This document shows, piece after piece, positions 16,987-26,017 of a DNA stretch of 64,000 nt. The first letter of the stretch is position 1, and each line of letters opens with the position of its first letter. The stretch comes from Solibacillus ferritrahens (GTDB lineage: Bacteria > Bacillota > Bacilli > Bacillales_A > Planococcaceae): contig NZ_JAXCLE010000013.1 of the NCBI RefSeq assembly GCF_037027585.1, positions 39,813 to 103,812 on the forward strand. Direction: 5' to 3'. The notes under the pieces are model-generated. The model saw nothing but the letters and a program-made list of their open reading frames with translations. It made no database searches and was not told the DNA's origin. A program made the translations under genes and the position numbers.

Positions 16987-18102
16987 ATGTCAGCAACTAA
17001 AGGTTTAGAAGGTATCGTAGCAGCAGAATCAAAAATTTCTTCAATTATCGATGATACACTTACATACGTAGGTTATGGAATCGACGATCTTACTAACAAT
17101 GCAACTTTTGAAGAAGTAGTATTCTTATTATGGAACACACGTTTACCGAACGCTGAAGAATTAGCTAACTTAAAACAAGAATTAGCTAACAACATGGATA
17201 TCCCGGCGGCAATTACAGATTTATTCAAATCTATGCCTTTAAACACAGTACACCCAATGGCTGCATTACGTACAGCTGTATCAATGCTTGGCGCATTTGA
17301 TGAAGAAGCAGATGTTATGGATGCGGAAGCTAACTACCGTAAAGCAATCCGTTTACAAGCGAAAATTGGTACAGTAGTAACTACTTTTGCACGTGTACGT
17401 CAAGGTAAAGAACCAGTTGCTCCAAAACCTGAATTAGGTTATGCAGCAAACTTCTTATATATGTTAACTGGTGAAGAGCCAGAAGCAATCGCAATTGAAG
17501 CATTCGATAAAGCGTTAATTTTACACGCTGACCACGAATTAAATGCTTCTACATTCACAGCTCGTGTATGTGTTGCTACATTATCTGATGTTTATTCAGG
17601 TGTAACTTCAGCTATCGGCGCATTAAAAGGTCCATTACATGGCGGTGCGAACGAGCAAGTTATGAAAATGTTAACTGAAATCGGTTCTATCGATAAAGTT
17701 GAAGCTTGGGTACAAAACAAATTAGATAACAAAGAAAAAATCATGGGCTTCGGTCACCGTGTATACCGTGGTGGAGACCCACGTGCACCTCACTTACGTG
17801 TAATGTCTGAAAAGTTAACTAAATTAACTGGTAAACCAGAGTTATATGATATGTCAGTTAAGATTCACGATATGATTGTTGAACAAAAGAAATTACCTGC
17901 AAACGTAGATTTCTTCTCAGCATCAGTATATGATTCTTTAGGTATCGAGCATGACTTATTCACTCCAATCTTTGCAGTTTCTCGTACTTCAGGTTGGGTA
18001 GCGCACATTTTAGAACAGTATGCAAACAACCGCTTAATCCGTCCTCGTGCGGAATATGTTGGTCCAGATATGCAAAAATACGTACCAATTAACGAGCGCT
18101 AA
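16987..18102 (+). CDS. citZ: Citrate synthase
   Basis: 371 residues, the short Gram-positive form. Active-site regions are ILHADHELNASTF (His), MGFGHRVYRGGDPRA (His/Arg) and the catalytic Asp region FFSASVYDSLG. It condenses oxaloacetate and acetyl-CoA to citrate at the entry of the TCA cycle. GAAGGAGCG lies upstream of the ATG. Codon use is strongly biased (many GTA, ATC, TTC), consistent with high expression. icd follows 79 bases later with only a hairpin between them, and mdh comes next, as in the B. subtilis citZ-icd-mdh cluster. Confidence 0.96.
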   Translation: MSATKGLEGIVAAESKISSIIDDTLTYVGYGIDDLTNNATFEEVVFLLWNTRLPNAEELANLKQELANNMDIPAAITDLFKSMPLNTVHPMAALRTAVSMLGAFDEEADVMDAEANYRKAIRLQAKIGTVVTTFARVRQGKEPVAPKPELGYAANFLYMLTGEEPEAIAIEAFDKALILHADHELNASTFTARVCVATLSDVYSGVTSAIGALKGPLHGGANEQVMKMLTEIGSIDKVEAWVQNKLDNKEKIMGFGHRVYRGGDPRAPHLRVMSEKLTKLTGKPELYDMSVKIHDMIVEQKKLPANVDFFSASVYDSLGIEHDLFTPIFAVSRTSGWVAHILEQYANNRLIRPRAEYVGPDMQKYVPINER

Positions 18103-18123
18103 TTAAAAAAGTATGTTAAAATA

Positions 18124-18160
18124 TCTAGGACTGTGAATTGACACAGTCCTAGATTTATGA
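18124..18160 (+). terminator. Hairpin between citZ and icd
   Basis: A perfect 12-bp stem (18124-18135 with 18142-18153) closes AATTGA but lacks a T run. It is more likely a processing or attenuation site than a full terminator. Confidence 0.6.
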
Positions 18161-18181
18161 TTATTAGGAGGCAAATTTCCA

Positions 18182-19444
18182 ATGACTAACAAAATCGTAG
18201 TAGAAAACGGTTCTTTAATCGTTCCAAACAATCCAGTAATCCCTTTCATCGAGGGTGACGGTATCGGTCCAGATATCTGGGCAGCAGCATCTCGTGTAAT
18301 CGACGCAGCTGTAGAAAAAGCTTATAACGGTGAAAAGAAAATTGAATGGTTAGAAGTTTTAGCTGGTGAAAAAGCATTCAACCAAACTGGTGAATGGTTA
18401 CCAAAAGAAACTCTAGAAAAAATTAACGAATACTTAATCGCTATTAAAGGTCCTTTAACAACTCCAATCGGTGGCGGTATCCGTTCACTTAACGTAGCTT
18501 TACGTCAAGAGTTAGACCTATATGTATGCTTACGTCCAGTACGTCACTTTGACGGTGTACCTTCACCAGTTAAACGTCCAGAAGACGTAAACATGGTAAT
18601 CTTCCGTGAAAACACTGAAGATATCTATGCTGGTATCGAGTACAAAGCTGGTTCTGACGAGCAAAAGAAATTATTAGCATTCTTACAAAACGAACTAGGT
18701 GTTAAAAACATCCGTTTCCCAGAAACTTCTGGTTTAGGTATCAAACCTGTATCTAAAGAAGGTACTGAGCGTTTAGTACGTTCTGCTATCGAGTATGCTA
18801 TTCAACATAACAAACCATCTGTTACTTTAGTACACAAAGGTAACATCATGAAGTTCACTGAAGGTGGATTCAAACAATGGGGTTACGATGTTGCTGAAGC
18901 TGAATTCGGCGATAAAGTATTCACTTGGAACCAATACGATGCAATCAAAGCTGAGCAAGGTGAAGCTGCTGCTAACGAAGCACAAACTGCTGCATTAGCT
19001 GCTGGTAAAATCTTAATTAAAGATTCTATCGCTGATATCTTCTTACAACAAATTTTAACTCGTCCAAATGAGTTCGACGTAGTAGCTACTATGAACTTAA
19101 ATGGTGACTACATCTCTGACGCATTAGCTGCTCAAGTTGGTGGTATTGGTATCGCTCCAGGTGCTAACATTAACTACTTAACTGGTCACGCTATCTTCGA
19201 AGCTACTCATGGTACTGCTCCTAAGTATGCTGGACAAGATAAAGTAAACCCATCTTCAGTATTATTATCAGGCGTATTAATGCTTGAGCACTTAGGATGG
19301 CAAGAAGCTGCGGACTTAATTACAAATTCTGTAGAGAAAACAATCTCTTCTAAGTATGTAACTTATGACTTCGCACGTTTAATGGATGGCGCTACAGAAG
19401 TTAAATGTTCTGAATTCGCTACAAAATTAATCGAAAACTTCTAA
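18182..19444 (+). CDS. icd: NADP-dependent isocitrate dehydrogenase
   Basis: 420 residues, near the B. subtilis length. Family motifs are IPFIEGDGIGPDIW, SLNVALRQELDLYVCLRP (substrate arginines), FRENTEDIYAGIEY and THGTAPKYAGQDKVNP at the cofactor side. It oxidises isocitrate to 2-oxoglutarate with NADP. AGGAGGC precedes the ATG. The gene lies behind citZ with a hairpin but no good terminator between them, so cotranscription is likely. Strong codon bias again points to abundant protein. Confidence 0.96.
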   Translation: MTNKIVVENGSLIVPNNPVIPFIEGDGIGPDIWAAASRVIDAAVEKAYNGEKKIEWLEVLAGEKAFNQTGEWLPKETLEKINEYLIAIKGPLTTPIGGGIRSLNVALRQELDLYVCLRPVRHFDGVPSPVKRPEDVNMVIFRENTEDIYAGIEYKAGSDEQKKLLAFLQNELGVKNIRFPETSGLGIKPVSKEGTERLVRSAIEYAIQHNKPSVTLVHKGNIMKFTEGGFKQWGYDVAEAEFGDKVFTWNQYDAIKAEQGEAAANEAQTAALAAGKILIKDSIADIFLQQILTRPNEFDVVATMNLNGDYISDALAAQVGGIGIAPGANINYLTGHAIFEATHGTAPKYAGQDKVNPSSVLLSGVLMLEHLGWQEAADLITNSVEKTISSKYVTYDFARLMDGATEVKCSEFATKLIENF

Positions 19445-19583
19445 TTTAAAGCTTAATTTTTTGCCTTTATATGTGAAATTGTGAACAAATTGTTTAGTAA
19501 TGAATAATATTATATTTATAATTTCGGATTTATAAAGGGAAATATTGACTTTATAAGTTATTCGTTCCAAAATAAATAGTAGT

Positions 19584-19624
19584 TACAAAAGGGAGAGAGC
19601 ATTATGTTTTCTCCCTTTTTTGTA
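19584..19624 (+). terminator. Terminator of icd
   Basis: ACAAAAGGGAGA pairs with TCTCCCTTTTTTGT around an AT-rich loop, with the T run included in the 3' arm. It separates icd from mdh. Confidence 0.8.
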
Positions 19625-19671
19625 CATATTTTTATGATGCTAAGATTATTATTCTAAAGGAGCGATTCATA

Positions 19672-20610
19672 ATGACACTTAAACGTAAAAAGATCTCAGT
19701 AATTGGTAGTGGCTTTACCGGTGCAACAGCGGCATTTCTAGCTGCACAAAAAGAATTGGGTGACATTGTAATAGTAGACCTTCCAGCAGCTGAAAATCCG
19801 ACTAAAGGAAAAGCATTAGATATGTGGGAAGCAGCACCTGTTCAAGGCTTTGACTCCTATGTAAATGGTACATCATCTTATGAAGATACTGCTAACTCGG
19901 ATATCGTATTAGTTACTGCAGGTGTTGCACGTAAGCCAGGTATGAGTCGCGACGACTTAGTTCAAATTAATCAAGGTGTAATGAAAACTGTAGCAAAGGA
20001 AATTTCCTGCACTTCTCCAAATGCAATTATTATCGTCTTAACGAATCCTGTAGATGCGATGACTTATACAGTATTTAAAGAATCAGGATTCCCGAAAAAT
20101 CGTGTCATCGGTCAATCGGGTGTATTGGACACGGCTCGTTTCCGCGCGTTCATTGCAGAAGAATTAAATGTTTCGGTAAAAGACATTTCGGCTTTAGTAT
20201 TAGGTGGTCATGGTGACACGATGGTACCTTTAACACGATATGCATCCGTTGGCGGAGTACCTTTACAAAGCTTAATTCCTGCAGAACGTTTAGAGGAAAT
20301 TGTGCAACGTACCCGTGTAGGCGGCGGTGAAATTGTTAATCTTCTAGGGAATGGTTCAGCTTATTATGCACCCGCTGCGGCAATGGTAGAAATGGCGGAA
20401 GCGATAATAAAGGATCAAAAACGTGTATTACCGGCAATTGCTTATTTAGAAGGTGAATACGGTTATACTGGAATTTATCTAGGCGTACCTACATTGTTAG
20501 GTGCAGGTGGAATTGAAAAAATTTATGAGCTAGAGCTGACAGACAATGAAAAAGCAGCATTAGATCATTCTGCGCATGCAGTTGAAGACGTTATGAAGGC
20601 ATTGAAATAG
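19672..20610 (+). CDS. mdh: Malate dehydrogenase, lactate-dehydrogenase-like type
   Basis: 312 residues. A Rossmann motif (VIGSGFTGATAAF) is followed by the catalytic GGHGDTMVPLTRYASVGG with the active His, LTNPVDAMTY, and the substrate-loop arginines in ARKPGMSRDDL. The TGA of ARKPGM rather than a Gln at the specificity position supports malate over lactate. It interconverts malate and oxaloacetate with NAD. AAAGGAGCG lies before the ATG. It is the last TCA gene of the cluster. In B. subtilis phoP follows directly, but here an opposite-strand transporter lies between. Confidence 0.95.
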   Translation: MTLKRKKISVIGSGFTGATAAFLAAQKELGDIVIVDLPAAENPTKGKALDMWEAAPVQGFDSYVNGTSSYEDTANSDIVLVTAGVARKPGMSRDDLVQINQGVMKTVAKEISCTSPNAIIIVLTNPVDAMTYTVFKESGFPKNRVIGQSGVLDTARFRAFIAEELNVSVKDISALVLGGHGDTMVPLTRYASVGGVPLQSLIPAERLEEIVQRTRVGGGEIVNLLGNGSAYYAPAAAMVEMAEAIIKDQKRVLPAIAYLEGEYGYTGIYLGVPTLLGAGGIEKIYELELTDNEKAALDHSAHAVEDVMKALK

Positions 20611-20617
20611 TATAAAA

Positions 20618-20662
20618 TAAAAAGGGCTTTTCGGTTTTTACACCGAAGCCCTTAATTTTGTT
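20618..20662. terminator. Bidirectional terminator between mdh and ssuC
   Basis: A long imperfect stem, AAGGGC..TTCGGT with ACCGAAGCCCTT (two-base bulge). The minus strand has the better T run (CCCTTTTTATTTT), so it also ends the ssu transcript. Confidence 0.85.
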
Positions 20663-20669
20663 TATTGGT

Positions 20670-21434
20670 TTATTGATAAACCGGATTCCATTTTAATAAT
20701 TTTTTCTCTAATAATTTTGCAATAGAATCCGCAATTTTACCTAAAATAGCATATAAAATAATCGCCAACACGACAATATCAAGTTGCATATATTCCCGCG
20801 CATTCATTGACATATAGCCGATACCAGAACTTGCCGCTACCGTTTCTGCAACAATTAAAGTAAGCCACATTATTCCTAAAGAATATCGAATACCGACCAA
20901 TATCGATGGCATAGCTCCTAAAATAATTACTTTAAAAAAGAGCTTGAACTTTGATAGATTATAAATTTTCCCCATTTCGATTAACCTCGGATCAACATTA
21001 CGGATGCCGTGATACGTATTGACATAAATCGGAAAGAATACACTGATTGCCACTAAAAAGATTTTCCCTTCCTCTCCTACTCCAAACCAAATAATAACCA
21101 ATGGAATGAGTGCCAAATTAGGGATATTCCGCAGCATTTGAATAGTTGTATCTAAATATCGCTGTGCGAATGGAACAATTCCATTTAAAATACCGATAAC
21201 AAAAGCGATACTACCGCCTATAAGGAACCCTATTAAAGCACGCGTTGTACTAATTTGAAGATGTTCAAACAGTACCCCAGAAAGTGCTTGTTCATAACCT
21301 GCTTTTACTACATCAGAAGGGGCAGGTAATATTGTGTTTGCAAGGATACCTGTTTTATTTGATACTTCCCATATGACAACAATCAAAATAGGAATTATCC
21401 AGGGCTCAAGCAAATGAATCCATTTTTTCTTCAT
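20670..21434 (-). CDS. ssuC: Aliphatic sulfonate-type ABC transporter permease
   Basis: The start is placed at the ATG at 21434 (MKKKWIHLLEPW), six bases after AGAGGT. The longer frame from 21458 would overlap the preceding gene and begins before that site. The 254 residues have six membrane segments and the permease-ATPase coupling motif (EMGKIYNLSKFKLFFKVI, then LGAMPSILVG) of the SsuC/TauC/NrtB family. It forms the inner-membrane channel for sulfonate, taurine or related uptake with SsuB and SsuA. It is the last gene of the minus-strand operon ssuB-ssuA-ssuC and has a gap of 11 bases after ssuA. Confidence 0.86.
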   Translation of the reverse strand: MKKKWIHLLEPWIIPILIVVIWEVSNKTGILANTILPAPSDVVKAGYEQALSGVLFEHLQISTTRALIGFLIGGSIAFVIGILNGIVPFAQRYLDTTIQMLRNIPNLALIPLVIIWFGVGEEGKIFLVAISVFFPIYVNTYHGIRNVDPRLIEMGKIYNLSKFKLFFKVIILGAMPSILVGIRYSLGIMWLTLIVAETVAASSGIGYMSMNAREYMQLDIVVLAIILYAILGKIADSIAKLLEKKLLKWNPVYQ

Positions 21435-21445
21435 TTTCTCACCTC

Positions 21446-22384
21446 TTATGGTTTCCAAATATAGTTTTCGATATTTTCTACAAGGTTAGTCGTTAATTGA
21501 ATATCGTAAAGATCTTCGTTTAACCTCTGCAAATCTGCCTGTGCGGACTCATCTAGATAGGTTGCAACTGAAGAACGGCGTCCAAGGCTTGTTGACCAAA
21601 TATCTGCTGAAATACCTGTATTTTCTTCAAGTATAGAGGCTGCCTCACTTGAATCCGTATCAATAGCTTCGCCGACTTTTGCTAGCTCCTCAACATAAGC
21701 AATGACTGCATCTTCGTTGGATTTGATAAATTTTTCTGATGCATAGTAGAAACTGCGATGCTCCACAATTCCCTCTGCTGTAGTTAATATTTTATTGCCT
21801 TTACTTTCTGAAACTGTCATATACGGGTCCCAAATAGCCCAAGCATCAACATCGCCATTTTCAAACGCAATATTCGCATCAGCAGGGCTTAAAATTACTG
21901 ATTGTACATCATCCAGTGTTAAGTTAACGGTTGCTAGTGCGGAAACTAATAAATATTCAGAGATTGAGGCTTTATTATAAGCAATCTTTTTTCCTTTTAA
22001 TTGTTCTATAGACTGGATGGCGTCATTATTTTTAACTAAAATCCCTTCCATTTGAGGAGATGAATTTTCGGCTGCTATGTATTTGAAATTCATCCCTTTT
22101 GATAATGCCATTACAGAAGGAGCATCACTTGCATTTGCAAAATCGATGGCACCAGAGTTTAATGCCTCGAGTATTGAACTGCCGGTATTAAATTCTGACC
22201 ATTCAACTGAATAACCTAATTCTTTTAAACGAGATTCAAGATCGCCGTTCGCTTTTAATAGCAATGTTGTGCCGTTTTTTTGGTAGCCGATTCGAACCTT
22301 TTTATTTTCCGCATTCGATGAGGAGCATCCAACCAAAATAATTGATAAAGTTAAGACCAAAAAGATTGAGAATAATTTTTTCAC
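21446..22384 (-). CDS. ssuA: Substrate-binding lipoprotein of the sulfonate-type transporter
   Basis: The 312-residue protein has a lipoprotein signal peptide with the lipobox LVGC near residues 17-20, so it is anchored outside the membrane. The mature part begins VRIGYQKNGTTLLLKA and carries VDAWAIWDPYMTV, both typical of the SsuA/TauA/NrtA-type binding proteins. The start is GTG at 22384 with AAGGAGG upstream. It captures the ligand for SsuBC. Sulfonates are the best guess, but nitrate, taurine or thiamine-precursor relatives share this fold. No sulfonate monooxygenase (ssuD) is present in the window. Confidence 0.85.
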   Translation of the reverse strand: MKKLFSIFLVLTLSIILVGCSSSNAENKKVRIGYQKNGTTLLLKANGDLESRLKELGYSVEWSEFNTGSSILEALNSGAIDFANASDAPSVMALSKGMNFKYIAAENSSPQMEGILVKNNDAIQSIEQLKGKKIAYNKASISEYLLVSALATVNLTLDDVQSVILSPADANIAFENGDVDAWAIWDPYMTVSESKGNKILTTAEGIVEHRSFYYASEKFIKSNEDAVIAYVEELAKVGEAIDTDSSEAASILEENTGISADIWSTSLGRRSSVATYLDESAQADLQRLNEDLYDIQLTTNLVENIENYIWKP

Positions 22385-22397
22385 TTGTAATACCTCC

Positions 22398-23165
22398 TTA
22401 AATAATCGCTTGTAATTCTTTTGGTTTAGTTGATTTTTCGTTTTGTTGACCTAATAGATGCTGAAGCAGAATTTCCTCTAGCTCCGCAAACTTAGGATTT
22501 GAACGTGTTCTTGGACGGGGGAGTTTTACTGGTAAGTCCAATGCCAAATTCCCGTCTTCTATTAAAATAATTCGATCTGCCAATGTAATCGCTTCTGCAA
22601 CATCATGTGTAACGAGCAAGGACGTATATTTTTGGTTTAACCATAATTCTTCAATTAAATTTTGCATTTCCAGTCGGGTCAGTGCATCCAATGCACCAAG
22701 CGGCTCATCCAATAATAAAAGTCTTGGCTTGGCGCTGAGTGCTCGGGCTAATGCAACACGTTGCTTTTGACCACCTGACAGCACATGAGGCCATTCGTTC
22801 GCGCGGTCCTTTAAACCTACTTGGTCGAGTGCTTTTAATGCGAGCGGTTGCCAATTCTTTATTAACTTTGTCCCTACCCCCACATTTTCCAAAACTGACA
22901 GCCACGGAAGTAATCGATCTTCCTGAAACATTACACGAACGCCTGAAAAGTCTTCCTGTTGAATACCGTCCTTTAAAGATTCACCATCTGTTTTTTGTTC
23001 CAAGTTCGCGATAATACGGAGAAGCGTACTTTTTCCGCATCCGCTTTTCCCAACGATTGCAACGAATTGTCCGGCTGGGATTATTAAATTAATGCCTTTC
23101 AACACTTCATTTTTACCGAAACGTTTCGTTAAATTTACTAACTCAATATTGATTCCATTTGTCAT
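22398..23165 (-). CDS. ssuB: ABC transporter ATP-binding protein, sulfonate type
   Basis: 255 residues with all ABC ATPase motifs: Walker A GKSGCGKST, Q-loop MFQEDRLLPW, signature LSGGQKQRVALARAL, Walker B LLLLDEP and the switch His in LVTHDVAEA. The MFQEDRLLPWLSVLENV stretch is typical of SsuB/TauB proteins. It powers import through SsuC. It is the first gene of the operon, with a TAGGTG ribosome site and ssuA following 13 bases later. Confidence 0.88.
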   Translation of the reverse strand: MTNGINIELVNLTKRFGKNEVLKGINLIIPAGQFVAIVGKSGCGKSTLLRIIANLEQKTDGESLKDGIQQEDFSGVRVMFQEDRLLPWLSVLENVGVGTKLIKNWQPLALKALDQVGLKDRANEWPHVLSGGQKQRVALARALSAKPRLLLLDEPLGALDALTRLEMQNLIEELWLNQKYTSLLVTHDVAEAITLADRIILIEDGNLALDLPVKLPRPRTRSNPKFAELEEILLQHLLGQQNEKSTKPKELQAII

Positions 23166-23270
23166 GGAAGCACCTACTTTCTATTGTTATATTTAACATA
23201 TTGAAATACTAGGAATTAATATTAAAAAATTTATATGCGTTTTTTCTTTAACATATAAATAATTTTCTAA

Positions 23271-23300
23271 ATGTTAACACAATAATAAATATTCGGTCAA
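23271..23300 (-). promoter_or_regulatory. Candidate promoter of the ssu operon
   Basis: On the minus strand TTGACC (23295-23300), an 18-bp spacer and TAACAT (23271-23276). It lies about 105 bases upstream of ssuB. The -10 is a partial match only. Confidence 0.4.
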
Positions 23301-23380
23301 TAATAAATGTTATTTTTCCTATTGAAATAATGGGTATTAGAAATTCTTCTCAGTTAAATGGTGTTGACACAGATGAATAA

Positions 23381-23409
23381 TTGTACTTTTCAAAAAAAGT
23401 TGATACTAT
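23381..23409 (+). promoter_or_regulatory. Candidate promoter of phoPR
   Basis: TTGTAC (23381-23386), a 17-bp spacer and TACTAT (23404-23409). TTAACA hexamers, which resemble PhoP-box halves, occur at 23193, 23248 and 23274. Their spacing is not the 11-bp period of known Pho boxes, so self-regulation is not established. The rest of the 350-bp divergent region shows nothing else. Confidence 0.4.
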
Positions 23410-23516
23410 GAAGATAGTGCTTTAATCAGTACATATTTATAGAAATAGTTGATAGTCAACCACTTGGAAAATTGATTTTGAGATGGGGGTTTCAAATCGA
23501 TTTGGAGGAACTTAAC

Positions 23517-24227
23517 ATGGTTAAAACGGTTTTAGTAGTAGAAGATGAAATGCCAATCGCAACATTATTGAAGTATAATTTGGAGCAAGCTGGCTTTGAA
23601 GTTCTTTTAGCACATGATGGCCAGGTAGGTCTAGATACCGCAGTTCAGCAATCACCAGACTTAATATTACTGGATTTAATGTTGCCGAAACTGGATGGTG
23701 TGGAAGTATGTAAAGAATTACGTCGTTTACGCATAAATATACCGATTATTATGTTGACAGCAAGAGATGATGAATTCGACAAAGTATTAGGTCTAGAGCT
23801 AGGTGCAGATGACTACATGACAAAACCATTTAGCCCTCGAGAAGTAATCGCACGTGTTAAAGCAGTATTGAGACGTTTTTCAGGACCGGTTGTGGAAGAG
23901 ACAATAGAGACTAATGAAGTCGTATATTCATTTGGCAATTTAAAAGTCTTCCCGGAGCGATTTGAAGCATTTATTGATGAAGATTCTTTAGAATTTACAC
24001 CGAAAGAATTTGAATTACTAGTATACTTACTTGAAAATAAAAATCGTGTATTAACACGTGATCAATTACTAAGTGCAGTTTGGAACTATGATTTTGCAGG
24101 AGATACAAGAATCGTAGACGTCCATATTAGCCATCTTCGAGATAAAATTGAAGAAAATAGTCGTAAACCACTTTATATTAAAACAATCCGTGGTTTAGGA
24201 TATAAATTTGAGGAGCCAAAAAAATAA
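23517..24227 (+). CDS. phoP: Response regulator PhoP (phosphate response, OmpR type)
   Basis: The start is the ATG at 23517, with TGGAGGA eight bases upstream; an in-frame ATG at 23472 lacks a ribosome site. The 236-residue protein has a receiver domain with acidic pocket Glu9/Asp10 and phosphoacceptor Asp53 (LLDLMLP), Lys in MTKPFSP, and an OmpR-type winged helix (about 135-233, LEFTPKEFELL, VDVHISHLRDKI). Its position between mdh and polA, with phoR next to it, matches PhoP of B. subtilis. The stop overlaps phoR by one base (TAATG). Confidence 0.9.
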   Translation: MVKTVLVVEDEMPIATLLKYNLEQAGFEVLLAHDGQVGLDTAVQQSPDLILLDLMLPKLDGVEVCKELRRLRINIPIIMLTARDDEFDKVLGLELGADDYMTKPFSPREVIARVKAVLRRFSGPVVEETIETNEVVYSFGNLKVFPERFEAFIDEDSLEFTPKEFELLVYLLENKNRVLTRDQLLSAVWNYDFAGDTRIVDVHISHLRDKIEENSRKPLYIKTIRGLGYKFEEPKK

Positions 24228-25765
24228 TGAACGGAATGAAAAATCGTTTGTTTTATTCGTTTATTTTTGTTATTGGATCAAGTTTAGCTGTTCTAGGGCT
24301 GTTCATAGGGCAGCTTTTTCCTTTTTTTATTGGTGAATATATTAACGAAGCGACAAATGTTTCAGAATACAAATTTAAACAGGTAGTTGAGGAACAACAG
24401 ATTGAGCTGACTACCGCCCAAAAGGAAGCTCTTCTAAATGCCTCTATGATTGATGTTGAGGCAGACTCTTTAAAAGATATTAAACAGAAAATGTATGTAC
24501 TTATAACGGCATTGTTATTAGGTGGATTTATTATAACCGGAATTATGGCTCATCGTGTCGCCAATAATTTTATAACCCCGATTGTTAATATTACTAAGAC
24601 GGCAAGAGAGTTATCCAAAGGCAACTATCGTGCGCGAGCTTTTGCGAATGGGCCAAGAACAATTGTGGAATTACGAAACTCAATTAATATTTTAGCTCGC
24701 AATTTACAAGATATAACAAAGACGCGAGCCATCGAGGAAGAACGTTTAAAAACATTAATTGAAAATATGGGTAGTGCGCTAATGATGATAGACCGTGAAG
24801 GGAACATTTCTATTGTTAATAAAAAGTTCCAAACACTTTTCGAGCTTCCAAAAGAACAGCTTATTGGTAAGAACTTCATGATGTTAGGATTACCTAAGGA
24901 GCTGGAGCAGTTTATCGACCATGTGTTTTTAACGGAACTGCCATATCGTCAGCAGCTCGTAATGGAAATTGCTGCCGAAGAATATTATGAGCAAGTATAT
25001 GGGGCACCGGTAGTAGGGGAACACGGTCGTTGGCTAGGGGTCGTAATTGTCATGCATGATGTAAGTGAGCTTGTAAGATTGGAGCAGATTAGAAAAGATT
25101 TTGTAGCGAACGTATCGCATGAGCTGCGTACACCAATTACATCGATTAAAGGTTTTTCGGAGACCCTTCTTGACGGAGCCTTTAAAGATGAGCAAATGCT
25201 GCTTTCGTTCTTGAATATCATTTATGACGAAAGTAACAGAATTCAAGTACTTGTTAATGATTTACTGGAACTTTCCAAAATTGAGCGCCACGGCTTTACG
25301 CTTGATGTGACCCCAACAAAGCTTCAGGATATTCTAGTGCGGGTAGTTGATTTAACGAGTTCACAGCTGGAAAGCAAAAATATGCAATTTGATGTGAAAA
25401 TTGAGCAGGATGCGGTTATTTTAGGTGACGTTAATCGATTAATGCAGATTTTCACGAATTTAATTAATAATGCGATTGCATACTCAAAAGAAGGGACTAC
25501 CGTTACATTATGTATTAGTGCGAATGAACAATACGGGATATTTGAAGTAAAGGACGAAGGAATCGGGATTGAAAAAGCTGAGATTTCACGTATTTTTGAA
25601 CGCTTTTACAGGGTGGATCGTGCACGTAGCCGGAATTCTGGAGGTACAGGACTTGGTTTATCCATTGTGAAGCATTTAATTGAAGCTCATCAAGGGAAAA
25701 TTCAGGTAGCAAGTGAGATTGGAAAAGGTACAAGTATTAAAGTGTTTTTACCGTTGAATCGCTAA
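24227..25765 (+). CDS. phoR: Sensor histidine kinase PhoR
   Basis: 512 residues: membrane helix (about 6-34), a short outside segment (about 35-88), a second helix (about 89-110), HAMP (about 111-165), PAS (about 175-275), HisKA with the phosphorylated His in VSHELRTPI near residue 298, and HATPase with NNAIAYSK, DEGIGI and GGTGLGLSI. It autophosphorylates and passes phosphate to PhoP during phosphate limitation. The outside segment of about 55 residues is much shorter than the PDC-like domain of B. subtilis PhoR, so signal input probably comes through the PAS or membrane parts. GAGGAG precedes the start, and translation is coupled to phoP. Confidence 0.9.
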   Translation: MNGMKNRLFYSFIFVIGSSLAVLGLFIGQLFPFFIGEYINEATNVSEYKFKQVVEEQQIELTTAQKEALLNASMIDVEADSLKDIKQKMYVLITALLLGGFIITGIMAHRVANNFITPIVNITKTARELSKGNYRARAFANGPRTIVELRNSINILARNLQDITKTRAIEEERLKTLIENMGSALMMIDREGNISIVNKKFQTLFELPKEQLIGKNFMMLGLPKELEQFIDHVFLTELPYRQQLVMEIAAEEYYEQVYGAPVVGEHGRWLGVVIVMHDVSELVRLEQIRKDFVANVSHELRTPITSIKGFSETLLDGAFKDEQMLLSFLNIIYDESNRIQVLVNDLLELSKIERHGFTLDVTPTKLQDILVRVVDLTSSQLESKNMQFDVKIEQDAVILGDVNRLMQIFTNLINNAIAYSKEGTTVTLCISANEQYGIFEVKDEGIGIEKAEISRIFERFYRVDRARSRNSGGTGLGLSIVKHLIEAHQGKIQVASEIGKGTSIKVFLPLNR

Positions 25766-25876
25766 AGCTTAACAGTAGCTTTACAAAAATATTATATAGC
25801 CTTTATATTGGGGTGATATATTTTTTATAGAAACCCCCGTTTCAAAAAAAGGTAATACACCTAAATGGTAAACACG

Positions 25877-25918
25877 ACCGTGCAAAGAGCTATGCGTTTT
25901 TTGCATGGTTTTTTTGTG
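25877..25918 (+). terminator. Terminator of phoPR
   Basis: ACCGTGCAAA (25877-25886) pairs with TTTGCATGGT (25900-25909), one G-T pair, then a run of seven or more T. Confidence 0.9.
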
Positions 25919-26017
25919 TTTCACTATACTTCACATGTTTCTAAAAATATTTGAAACTTTTACAATAGATGGTGCGTAGAATAAAAGGAAAATTAAAAAA
26001 GCGGGAGGTTCTTTACG

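Noticed and set aside
21434..21458. Longer N-terminus for ssuC beginning METIRGEK
   Set aside because: It would overlap ssuA and place the ribosome site within the coding sequence; the ATG at 21434 has the correct spacing.
23193..23279. TTAACA hexamers as a Pho box for phoPR autoregulation
   Set aside because: The spacings are 55 and 26 bp, not the 11-bp period of known PhoP direct repeats.
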